In this document: positions 1 to 6,430 of the stretch, in pieces
Position numbering within the stretch: the stretch's first letter is position 1
Layout of the letters: every line of letters starts with the position of its first letter
From: an uncultured Oscillibacter sp.
GTDB taxonomy: Bacteria; Bacillota; Clostridia; Oscillospirales; Oscillospiraceae
Direction: 5' to 3'
Length of the DNA: 7,020 bases
Assembly: GCA_947245315.1 (NCBI GenBank)
Contig: CAMXNV010000117.1
Coordinates: 1-7,020 of the forward strand
Translations under genes and position numbers: made by a program
Notes under the pieces: model-generated
Database searches by the model: none
The model's input: the letters and a program-made list of their open reading frames with translations, nothing else
What the model was told of the DNA's origin: nothing

Positions 1-1226
1 TTGGCCTGGGTATTCTGGTGATAGATGCTGTCATTGACCGTTCCGAAGGTCACCCCGGTGTAGTCGTGGAACAGCAGGGGCATGTCGTCGGGGGTCAGGT
101 TGGTCTCCTCCAGGGCGGCGACAATGGCGTCGTGGTCCGTGGAGCCGGCCCGGGCGATGGCGTCCAGCAGCACGCCCATGCCCAGCCAGCCATTGGCCTC
201 ATATTCCGTCATGTCCACGCCGTACTCCTCGATGTAGTCGGCCCGCATCTGCTTGGCCTGGTCGGAGCGGGAGTTCACGATGTCGGCGGTCCAGGGGCCG
301 TCGCTCAGCACGTACTCCGCCAGCTCGCCCACGGAGGGATAGTACTCGGAGACGGAGAAGCCGCCGCCCTGGGCCAGGATGGGGATGTTGCAGTTGTACT
401 CCGCCATCTGGGTGGTGAACAGGATGGCGTCGGAGAGGTACATGGCCGCGATGACCACATCCGCGTCGGAGGCCTTCAGTTTGTTGATAATGGCGGAGAA
501 GTCGGACATTCCCGTGTCAAAGCTCTCGGCCATGACCAGCTCGACTCCGGCGGCGTCGATTACGTATTTGGTCGTATTGTCATAGACGCCGCTGCCCCAG
601 TCGGAGGACTCGTAGACCATGGCGATCTTCTCGCAGGAGCCGGGCTCGATCTCGTTGAACAGGGCGAACATATCCTGGAAGGTGTAGGACATGTTCAGGT
701 TGGACAGGTTGGCCCGGAAGGAGTATTTCACGTTGGGGTCTCCCAGGACCGAGTCCGTGGTGCAGTTGACCAGCATGTAGGGCATGCCGTACTTCTCGGC
801 GATGGGCACGGTGGCCGCGCCGACGCCGGACTGGTAGGGCCCGATGATGGCGGCCAGGTCCCCGTTCTCGGCGATCAGGCGCTCCATCTCGGTGACGCCC
901 ACCTCGGGGATGCCGGTGGTGTCCGCCTTGACCAGCTCCACCTGGGCCCCGTTGATTCCCCCGTTTTCATTGACATAGTCGGTGTACATCTGGATGCCGC
1001 GCATCTGCAGCTCGCCGGTGGCGGCGGAGGTGCCGGAGAAGGGGAGCATGACGCCGATCTTGACGACGGACGCGTCGGAGCCGCCTCCGGAGCTCCCGGA
1101 GTCGGCCGGCTGGCCTCCGGAAGAGCTTCCGCCGCTTCCGCCGCTCCCGCTGCCGGGGCTGCCGCCGCAGGCGGAGATGGTGAGGGCCAGGGCCAGCGCA
1201 AGGACAAGGGCAATCCATTTTTTCAT
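1..1226 (-). CDS. Branched-chain amino acid-type ABC substrate-binding lipoprotein, 3' end beyond window
   Basis: An open frame runs from ATG at 1226 to the left edge with no stop, giving 408 visible residues. A GGAGG lies 8 nt upstream of the ATG. Residues 1-19 form a lipoprotein signal (two Lys, then an Ala/Leu-rich core) ending in the lipobox I-S-A-C with Cys20. Residues 21-53 are a Gly/Ser-rich linker that would hold the domain away from the membrane. The rest (from VVKIGVMLPFSG, residue 54) reads as a Peripla_BP_6 / LivK-like type I binding fold, including IIGPYQSG, a GMPYM strand start and AMVYESSDWGSG. Family members capture amino acids, amides or small carboxylates for an ABC importer; the ligand cannot be read here. 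Family length suggests only a few dozen C-terminal residues are missing. It is separated from the upstream permease by a terminator and repeats, so it probably begins another transcription unit, whose transporter genes may lie left of the window. Confidence 0.93.
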   Translation of the reverse strand, partial: MKKWIALVLALALALTISACGGSPGSGSGGSGGSSSGGQPADSGSSGGGSDASVVKIGVMLPFSGTSAATGELQMRGIQMYTDYVNENGGINGAQVELVKADTTGIPEVGVTEMERLIAENGDLAAIIGPYQSGVGAATVPIAEKYGMPYMLVNCTTDSVLGDPNVKYSFRANLSNLNMSYTFQDMFALFNEIEPGSCEKIAMVYESSDWGSGVYDNTTKYVIDAAGVELVMAESFDTGMSDFSAIINKLKASDADVVIAAMYLSDAILFTTQMAEYNCNIPILAQGGGFSVSEYYPSVGELAEYVLSDGPWTADIVNSRSDQAKQMRADYIEEYGVDMTEYEANGWLGMGVLLDAIARAGSTDHDAIVAALEETNLTPDDMPLLFHDYTGVTFGTVNDSIYHQNTQA

Positions 1227-1234
1227 CGTTTTTT

Positions 1235-1255
1235 CCTCCATTTCGTGTATTTATA
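1235..1255 (-). promoter_or_regulatory. Possible -10 box and RBS of the binding-protein gene
   Basis: On the minus strand a TATAAA (1250-1255) sits about two dozen bases before the ATG at 1226, followed by GGAGG at 1235-1239. TATAAA matches five of six bases of the sigma-A -10 consensus. No good -35 is visible at the expected distance, which falls inside the repeat hairpin. Four bases of the box are the TATA at the end of the repeat element's terminal inverted repeat, so the element may supply part of this promoter. The RBS is solid; the -10 is tentative. Confidence 0.4.
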
Positions 1256-1316
1256 GCCAGCACAGTTGAAAAGAATCCGGAGGATTCTTTTCAAAGCGTC
1301 GCCGCAGGGCGGCGGC
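1252..1316. repeat. 65-bp direct repeat, copy 1
   Basis: Bases 1252-1316 are identical to 1441-1505 by eye (offset 189). The unit carries the left terminal inverted repeat, the 13-bp-arm hairpin (1266-1294) and the hairpin at 1300-1314. After the 65 bases this copy has 18 extra bases, including the GAAA-loop hairpin, before the similarity resumes at 1331-1349. Confidence 0.9.
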
Positions 1317-1442
1317 GCCAGCCGCGAAAGCGGCTTTCTGCGCGTGACTTCATAGGAAACGCATGGGCGCTTTGCGCCCCGGCGGACCGTGGTCCGCCGA
1401 TTGAAAAGGAGCAGCCGCTCCTTTTCAACTGCGTTGACTATA
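1252..1442. mobile_element. MITE-like multi-hairpin element with TATA-ended terminal inverted repeats
   Basis: The 22 bases at 1252-1273 and the reverse complement of 1421-1442 agree at 19 of 22 positions, including a perfect inner 11 bases (CAGTTGAAAAG). Both ends finish in TATA. Between them lie six consecutive hairpins: 1266-1294 (13 bp arms), 1300-1314 (6 bp), 1320-1335 (6 bp around a GAAA loop), 1365-1379 (6 bp), 1381-1398 (8 bp) and 1401-1428 (12 bp). No open frame resembles a transposase. Small size, inverted ends and TA-rich borders are typical of miniature elements mobilised by IS630/mariner-like transposases in trans. A dispersed structured repeat of unknown role is the alternative. 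Confidence 0.6.
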
Positions 1443-1520
1443 TAGCCAGCACAGTTGAAAAGAATCCGGAGGATTCTTTTCAAAGCGTCGCCGCAGGGCG
1501 GCGGCTATCTGCGCGTGACT
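1441..1520. repeat. Direct repeat copy 2: second, right-truncated MITE-like element
   Basis: Bases 1441-1505 repeat 1252-1316 exactly. An 18-base segment of copy 1 is then absent, and 1502-1520 matches 1331-1349 with one mismatch. It begins directly on the TATATA (1439-1444) at the right border of the first element, as expected if two copies sit in tandem sharing a TA target. No matching right terminal repeat is found beyond 1520, so this copy looks truncated or diverged. Confidence 0.75.
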
Positions 1521-1613
1521 CCGCAGGCTCCGCCAAGAGGCGGGACGGGGCTTCCGGCCCCATGGAAACGGGGGGACGCAGGAGCGGGAGTTTGTCACGC
1601 TCTGCCAAATATT
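1521..1613. other. Intergenic GC-rich remainder with small hairpins
   Basis: This stretch between the repeat tail and the terminator has no credible gene. Two short perfect stems are visible: 1530-1534 with 1539-1543, and 1547-1551 with 1557-1561. It may be the diverged right part of the second repeat element, but no terminal repeat proves that. Confidence 0.4.
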
Positions 1614-1652
1614 CTAAAAAGAAAACGCCCCATCTTCAATGGGACGTTTTTT
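1614..1652 (-). terminator. Rho-independent terminator of the four-gene block
   Basis: The arms at 1640-1650 and 1622-1632 form an 11-bp stem around a 7-base loop. On the minus strand it is closed by one G-U pair and followed, after a single C, by TTTTT (complement of 1616-1620). It starts about 18 nt past the permease stop codon, the expected place. On the plus strand the wobble becomes a C-A mismatch, though a six-T run at 1647-1652 could give weak activity that way too. Confidence 0.82.
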
Positions 1653-1670
1653 GCACGAGGGGGGACAAAA

Positions 1671-2594
1671 TTAAGTTTTTGAAAAATTTGTAAAAATTGC
1701 AATGAACAGGATAGCGCCCTTTATGCAGTTTTGATAATAATAGGAGACCTCCGCCAGGGTGAACAGGGAGGTCAGCGTGCCGATCATCAGCCCGCCCAGG
1801 AGAACCAGGGTGACCTTTCCCCGGCCTCCGGAGAAGGACACGCCCCCCAGGGCCGCGATGGTCAGGACGGAATAGGTGGTGTCCTGGCCGTTGGACAGGG
1901 GGGCGAAGCCCAGCTGGGAGATGTAGATGACGCTGCTGACGGCGCAGAACAGGCTGCTCAGGCCGAAGGCCACCATCTTGACCTGGAGCAGCGGGACCCC
2001 CGCCTTGTCGGCGGCCTGGGCGTTGTGCCCCACGGCGTAGAAGAAGGTGCCCCAATAGGTCTGGTGGAGGATGAAGGCGATGACCAGGGCCGCCAGAACC
2101 CAGAACAGCATGGGCATGGAGACGCCCAGCAGCCGCCGGTCCCCCCAGGCCAGGAGCTGCTTGGGCAGGTTGAAGATGGTGACGCCCCGGTTCAGGGCCG
2201 AGCTGAGGCCGATGAGGAACATGCTCATGGCGATGGTCATCAGGATGGAGTTGAAGTGCCAGCGGGCCACCACGGCCCCCTCGATGCAGCCCACCAGCAC
2301 CGCCGCGGCCAGAGTGGCCAGGACCGCCGCGGGAATGGGGTACCCGTTTTTGAGGAACACGGCGCAGAGGACGCTGTAAAAGGTCATCTGCGCGCCGATG
2401 GACAGGTCCACGTCCCCGCTGATCAGCACCGGCAGCAGCCCCAGGGCGATGATGCCGTGGTAGGAGCCGTTTTTCAGCACCGTGGAGAAGAGCCAGGACT
2501 GGTTGAAGCCCGGAACGAAGAAGAAGGAGAGGCAGAACAGGGCCGCCAGCAGCATGAGGGGGATGTGCTCCGGGCGAAGAATGCGTTGCTTCAT
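1671..2594 (-). CDS. RbsC-type ABC transporter permease
   Basis: This 307-residue, very hydrophobic protein belongs to the BPD_transp_2 family (RbsC, LsrC/D, XylH; distantly LivH/M), the membrane channel of sugar-type importers. Visible marks are the family motif at residues 58-69 (LISGDVDLSIGA, compare GGIDLSVG in RbsC), the segment SILMTIAMSMFLIGL (116-130), an EAA-like cytoplasmic loop for ATPase docking around 178-200 (YAVGHNAQAADKAGV) and the C-terminal block GVSFSGGRGKV (251-261) before the last helices. Length is close to the roughly 320 residues of RbsC. The frame is open well upstream, but ATG 2594 is chosen because AAAGGAG (2600-2606) lies 5 nt before it and similarity starts there. 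The start overlaps the ATPase stop as ATGA, which suggests translational coupling. Only one permease is present, so a homodimer is likely. The substrate is unknown. Confidence 0.9.
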   Translation of the reverse strand: MKQRILRPEHIPLMLLAALFCLSFFFVPGFNQSWLFSTVLKNGSYHGIIALGLLPVLISGDVDLSIGAQMTFYSVLCAVFLKNGYPIPAAVLATLAAAVLVGCIEGAVVARWHFNSILMTIAMSMFLIGLSSALNRGVTIFNLPKQLLAWGDRRLLGVSMPMLFWVLAALVIAFILHQTYWGTFFYAVGHNAQAADKAGVPLLQVKMVAFGLSSLFCAVSSVIYISQLGFAPLSNGQDTTYSVLTIAALGGVSFSGGRGKVTLVLLGGLMIGTLTSLFTLAEVSYYYQNCIKGAILFIAIFTNFSKT

Positions 2595-3904
2595 GGCAGC
2601 TCCTTTCTCAGACAGCCGTTTTGCAGGGCGTAGATTTTCCGCTTGAAGGCCGTCAGCTCCCGGTAGTCCCCCGAGACGTAGAACAGGAGGCCGGGCAGGG
2701 TTCCGGAGATGCGGCGCATCTCCTCCCGGTCCTGGAGGTCCGTGCCGGAGGTGATGTGGTCGAAGACATAGATGTCCGTCCGGTTGAGGATACCCCGGTA
2801 GCGCAGCAGCTTGAACCGCTCCATGTGGCTGAGCTGGCGGAAGGGCTGGTCCACCTGCTGGAAGGACAGGCCCGTCTGCTCCATGCACTCGGTGCGCAGG
2901 AGCCGCCGCATGGCCTTGCCCACGTGGCAGCCGGGGCCCCCCAGGCGCTGGGCCACCGGCAGCAGCAGGTTGTCCAGCACGGAGAGCTCCTCCACCCAGG
3001 AGTCGAAGAGGGCCCCCGCCGTCAGCACGGTGACGGTCCTCCCGGACTGCTCCCGCAGCCCGGAGAGAAACTTGTCCACGCTGCCGTCGGCGTCGTGGAC
3101 GGGGATCAGCCCCGCCTCCGGCATGGGAATCCCGTCCAGGAAGAAGGCGGTCTGGCAGGCCTCCGGGGCCTCCAGAATCTCCTCCGCCGCGGAGCGGTAG
3201 CCGTACATGTAGGCCCGCAGGGAGAACTCCGTGAAGCTCTCCCGGGGCAGCTCCTTGATGCGGCGGCCGTCCCGGACCACCGTGATCCGGTCCAGCTGCC
3301 ACAGCACGCTGTCCAGGTAGCCGGAGAGGTACAGCACCGAGACGCCCTGGGCGCAGAGGCGGCGGATGCAGGCGGCCAGCCGCTCCAGCTCCGGCGGGCC
3401 GTAGGTGTCCGCAATGTGGTCCAGGGCCACCAGGCGCTTGCCCCGGGCGGCGGCCCCCGCCAGCAGGAGGCGGTGCTGGACCGGGACCGGAATCTGGGCG
3501 ACGGGGACGTCCAGGTACTCCTCCAGCCCGAAGCCGGACAACAGCTCCCGGCAGGCGGCCCGGAGGCGCTTCCGCGGAATCGCGGGCCCCCTGGGGGAGT
3601 GGCCCAGGACCATCAGGTTTTCCAGGACGGAGAGATTTTCCAGCAGCCGGTCCTCCCCGCTGATCCGGCGGCCGGACTGGGCCAGACGCTCCCGGGAGAG
3701 GGGGACGCCGCCGTGGAGGATCCGGCCGCTGTCCGCCTCCAGCTCGCCGCAGAGAATCTGGGCCAGGCTGGTCTTGCCTCCGCCGGAGAGGCCGATGAGG
3801 CCCACGGACTCCCCGGCGGCGACGGAGAAGTCCATATGGTGGATGCGGCTGGCCCCGCCCCGGTCCAGGAGCAGGTCCTCCGCCCGCAGCAGCTCATGGA
3901 TCAT
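2591..3904 (-). CDS. Degenerate tandem sugar-type ABC ATPase homologue
   Basis: The 437 residues align in outline with the two fused nucleotide-binding domains of RbsA/MglA proteins, which are usually about 500 long. In the first half Walker A is intact (GLSGGGKT, 38-45). The Q-loop Gln seems lost (ISGED near 81-85), the signature LSxGQ is replaced by IPVPVQ (138-143), Walker B ends in Asp162-His163 instead of Asp-Glu, and the H-loop reads Ser194-Gly195 instead of Ser-His. The second half has no Walker A, keeps a signature-like LSHMERFK (358-365), and again has Asp382-His383 and Ser411-Gly412. It may bind ATP in one site but probably hydrolyses poorly, suggesting a structural or regulatory partner of the permease. 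ATG 3904 follows GGGGAGGG (3912-3919) by 7 nt and overlaps the kinase gene by 11 nt. The frame is intact, so it is not a simple pseudogene. Alignment was by eye. Confidence 0.85.
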   Translation of the reverse strand: MIHELLRAEDLLLDRGGASRIHHMDFSVAAGESVGLIGLSGGGKTSLAQILCGELEADSGRILHGGVPLSRERLAQSGRRISGEDRLLENLSVLENLMVLGHSPRGPAIPRKRLRAACRELLSGFGLEEYLDVPVAQIPVPVQHRLLLAGAAARGKRLVALDHIADTYGPPELERLAACIRRLCAQGVSVLYLSGYLDSVLWQLDRITVVRDGRRIKELPRESFTEFSLRAYMYGYRSAAEEILEAPEACQTAFFLDGIPMPEAGLIPVHDADGSVDKFLSGLREQSGRTVTVLTAGALFDSWVEELSVLDNLLLPVAQRLGGPGCHVGKAMRRLLRTECMEQTGLSFQQVDQPFRQLSHMERFKLLRYRGILNRTDIYVFDHITSGTDLQDREEMRRISGTLPGLLFYVSGDYRELTAFKRKIYALQNGCLRKELP

Positions 3905-4799
3905 CGATGATCCCTCCCCTTCGGGGCAGGGTGATCTCCACGTCCGTCCCCAGGCCCAGGGTGCTCATGATCCGCATGCCGTACTCCTTCCCGAAGAGGA
4001 GCTTGATCCGGCGGTTGGCGTTGGGCAGGGCGATGCCGTTGCCACGGGTCCGGTGGAGGGGGACCGGCTCCTCGTCCCGGAGCTTGGCCTGGAGGCGGAG
4101 GAGGGTCTCCTCCGTCATGCCGGTGCCGTCGTCGGAGATGGTGAGGATGGTCCGGTTGTCCGTGCTGACCACCCGGATGGAGATAGTGCCGGGGCCGATC
4201 TTTTCCTCCATGCCGTGGAGGATGGTGTTCTCCAGAATGGGCTGGAGGGTCATCTTGGGCAGGAAGCAGGTCTCCCCCAGCTCCTGGGGGAAGGGGAAAA
4301 TCTGGAGGCGGAAGCGGTTGTTGAAGCGGAACTGCTGGATCATGAAGTAGTTCTGCACGTTTTCCAGCTCCTCGTTCAGGGTGACCACGTTGTTCCGGTT
4401 GCTGATGGAGTAGCGGAAGAAGGTGGACAGGGCCTCCGTCATGTCCGCGATGTCCTCCGCCCCCTCCGCCAGGGCCTGTCCCCGGATGGAGTCCAGGGTG
4501 TTGTAGAGAAAGTGGGGGTTGATCTGGCTCTGGAGGGCGTCCAGCTCCGCCTGCTTATAGAGGATGTCGGAGGTGTACTGCTGCTCGTCGTGGCCCTTGG
4601 AGCAGGCCTCCATGGCGGGGAAGGCCCTCCGGAAAACCGCCGCAGAAAAGAGCAGCGTGAGGACGCCGGCCAGCAGGGCCGCCAGGGGGACGGGAAGGGG
4701 GAGGGCGGCGGTGAGGGCCGCCAGCAAAACCATGGCCGCCAGGAAGCGCCGCAGGGACCGGCGCAAAAACGGCAGGGCGGCGCAGCTCTTCGTATGCAT
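3894..4799 (-). CDS. Sensor histidine kinase, YesM/LytS type, without an extracellular domain
   Basis: This is a membrane histidine kinase of 301 residues. Two hydrophobic helices, about 19-35 and 37-57, are separated by only a few residues, so there is no extracellular sensor domain of the kind YesM-type kinases usually have (they are often near 600 residues). A short linker leads to the His_kinase domain (PF06580): SQINPHFLYNT with phosphoacceptor His96. The HATPase_c domain follows, with the N-box LQPILENT (Asn191), DDGTGM (223-228) and the glycine-rich RGNGIALPNANRR (252-264). All catalytic motifs look intact. ATG 4799 has GAGGAG (4807-4812) 7 nt upstream and lies 15 nt after the response-regulator stop. 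Its partner is surely the adjacent regulator. With no sensor of its own, it may read the state of the co-encoded permease and ATPase-like protein; this is inference. Confidence 0.93.
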   Translation of the reverse strand: MHTKSCAALPFLRRSLRRFLAAMVLLAALTAALPLPVPLAALLAGVLTLLFSAAVFRRAFPAMEACSKGHDEQQYTSDILYKQAELDALQSQINPHFLYNTLDSIRGQALAEGAEDIADMTEALSTFFRYSISNRNNVVTLNEELENVQNYFMIQQFRFNNRFRLQIFPFPQELGETCFLPKMTLQPILENTILHGMEEKIGPGTISIRVVSTDNRTILTISDDGTGMTEETLLRLQAKLRDEEPVPLHRTRGNGIALPNANRRIKLLFGKEYGMRIMSTLGLGTDVEITLPRRGGIIDDP

Positions 4800-4814
4800 C
4801 GGCAGGCTCCTCTC

Positions 4815-6374
4815 TCACTGGTAGAGCTTTTTGTACTGGGCCGGGGGCACGCCCACCACCCGGGTGAACAGGCGGCTGAAATACTTGACGTCCTGATAGC
4901 CCACCCGCTCGGCCACCCGGTTGATGGTCTCCCCGGAGCGGAGGAGCTCCTTGGCGCTGTCGATCCGCACGTTGGTCACATAGTCCTTGAAATTGACGCC
5001 GGTCTCCTTTTTGAAGAGGACGGAGAGGTAAACCGGGGAGAGGTCCACCAGCTCCGCCGCGTCGTAGAGGCTGATGTGCTCCATATAGCGCTGGGACACC
5101 ATCTCCCGGATGATGCGCACCGGCTTGTTCTCCAGCTGCTCGATGGCCTCCCGGGTGGTCCGGATCTTTTCCTCCAGCAGGCCGCACAGCCGGGTCCCCA
5201 GCACCCGGAGGGAGGAGCAGTAGTACAGCTGCTCCAGAAGCTCGTTCCGGTGGAGGTACTGGAGCCCCTTCAGCCCGGAGCGGGAGGCCGTGAAGGCGCT
5301 GAGGGCGTGGTTCATGGCGTCGATGGTCCAGGCGGCGTAGGCGAACACCGCCTCGGCGGAGTGGTGGGACTCCAGGGCCGCCAGGTCCTCCTTGATGAGC
5401 TCCCCCACGCTCTTCCCGTCCAGCACCTGCATGGCGCCGGAGAGCAGGGAGCGGTTGGACACCACCTCCTCAAACCGGACGGGGGCGGCGGCTTCCTGAA
5501 AGACCACCTCCGAGGGGGAGAAGTAATGCCTGTCGGCGGCGCGGCGGGCCCCGTTGGCGGCGGCGGAGAAGGACTCCGTCTCCTCCAGGGGGCAGGCCCC
5601 CAGCACCACCCGCCAGTTGGGGAAGATGGAGATGGCGGTCTGGCACTGGCGCTGGATGGCGGAGAGGTTGGGCTGGCGCAGGTCGGACACCGCCAGGAGA
5701 TAGCCCGTCCGCCAGCGGGCGCAGAAGCCGCTCTCAAACCAGCCGTTTTCCTGGAAGCGGCCCTCCAGGTGGTTGAACAGCAGGGGGAGGACCTCCGGGG
5801 AGAAGGCCTCGTCGCAGGTGATGCACTTGGCGTAGAGCATCCGCTGCCGCCCCGGCAGGGAGACGCCGTAGCGCCGGGCCAGGTCGGCGGAGGACATGGG
5901 CCCGGGGTCGCTGGACTCCAGGGCGTGGATCAGCACCTCCATGTTCTTCCGGCCGGGGTGGGGGCCGTCCGGGGCCAGCTCCCGGGACTCCTCCTGTTCC
6001 TGGAGGGCCTGGATGCTCTTGCGGATGGCGGCGTTCAGCTCCTTTTTCTTGATGGGCTTCACCAGGTAGTCGATGACGCCCAGCTGGATGGCCCTCTGGG
6101 CGTAGCGGAACTGCCGGTAGCCGCTGATCAGGATGAAGGCGCAGTCAAAGCCGGCGTTCCGGATTTTCTCCAAGAGGTCGATTCCGTCCATGCCGGACAT
6201 GCGGATGTCGGAGAGGACGATGTGGGGGTGGAGGGACTGGATCATCTCATAGGCCTCCACGCCGTCGTGGGCCATGCCGCAGAGCTCCGCGCCCAGTTCC
6301 TCCCAGTTCACCAGGTGCTGAATCAGCTGGCAGATATGAACCTCGTCGTCCACGAGTAGGATCCGGTAGGTCAT
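4815..6374 (-). CDS. YesN-type response regulator with AraC DNA-binding domain
   Basis: The 519-residue cytoplasmic regulator has three parts. Residues 1-120 are a receiver domain with Asp9-Asp10, phosphoacceptor Asp56 (VLSDIRMSGMDG), Ser84 and Lys106 (the VKP motif). Residues about 130-415 are a less conserved middle region typical of YesN-like regulators, with no motif I can name. Residues about 418-519 are an AraC/XylS domain with two helix-turn-helix units (434-459 and 483-514, ending GVPPAQYKKLYQ). Phosphorylation by the downstream kinase should drive DNA binding, probably at promoters of uptake or sugar-use genes and perhaps its own operon. The frame continues to 6512, but ATG 6374 is chosen because GGGAGG (6383-6388) lies 8 nt upstream and the receiver domain starts right there. 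The 46 extra residues would be translated from the hairpin region and resemble nothing. Confidence 0.95.
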   Translation of the reverse strand: MTYRILLVDDEVHICQLIQHLVNWEELGAELCGMAHDGVEAYEMIQSLHPHIVLSDIRMSGMDGIDLLEKIRNAGFDCAFILISGYRQFRYAQRAIQLGVIDYLVKPIKKKELNAAIRKSIQALQEQEESRELAPDGPHPGRKNMEVLIHALESSDPGPMSSADLARRYGVSLPGRQRMLYAKCITCDEAFSPEVLPLLFNHLEGRFQENGWFESGFCARWRTGYLLAVSDLRQPNLSAIQRQCQTAISIFPNWRVVLGACPLEETESFSAAANGARRAADRHYFSPSEVVFQEAAAPVRFEEVVSNRSLLSGAMQVLDGKSVGELIKEDLAALESHHSAEAVFAYAAWTIDAMNHALSAFTASRSGLKGLQYLHRNELLEQLYYCSSLRVLGTRLCGLLEEKIRTTREAIEQLENKPVRIIREMVSQRYMEHISLYDAAELVDLSPVYLSVLFKKETGVNFKDYVTNVRIDSAKELLRSGETINRVAERVGYQDVKYFSRLFTRVVGVPPAQYKKLYQ

Positions 6375-6382
6375 CAGGTGTT

Positions 6383-6388
6383 CCTCCC
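6383..6388 (-). promoter_or_regulatory. RBS that decides the response-regulator start
   Basis: GGGAGG on the minus strand lies 8 nt before ATG 6374. It supports that start over the upstream ATG at 6512, which would put a GC-rich hairpin inside the coding region. The 6375-6430 leader shows no AT-rich -10 box, so the promoter must lie upstream of the hairpin, or the block is read through from the ridA promoter. Confidence 0.75.
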
Positions 6389-6430
6389 AAAAGTCGGCCC
6401 GGCCGAGCGAGCGGCGGGGGCCATGAAGGG

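Noticed and set aside
18..1256. A 412-residue plus-strand open frame over the binding-protein gene
   Set aside because: The low-complexity Gly/Val/His-rich translation is a shadow. The minus strand encodes a recognisable lipoprotein with signal peptide, RBS and Liv-type fold motifs.
1252..1520. A CRISPR array suggested by repeated palindromic units
   Set aside because: There are only two copies of a 65-base unit. The hairpins differ in sequence, there are no equal spacers, and no cas gene is present.
2595..3302. An upstream extension of the permease frame, giving 543 residues
   Set aside because: The extra 236 residues lie wholly inside the ATPase gene, are Gly/Pro/Arg-rich and resemble nothing. 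ATG 2594 has a good RBS and begins the permease similarity.
2591..3904. The ATPase homologue as a pseudogene
   Set aside because: The frame is uninterrupted over 437 codons, with an RBS, coupled overlaps on both sides and an intact Walker A. Matching substitutions in both halves argue for selection rather than decay.
3405..6359. A 984-residue plus-strand open frame across the kinase and regulator genes
   Set aside because: It is antisense to genes with clear catalytic motifs, its product is a Gly/Val/Leu/His-rich sequence without domains, and it arises from the high-GC codon bias of the real minus-strand genes.
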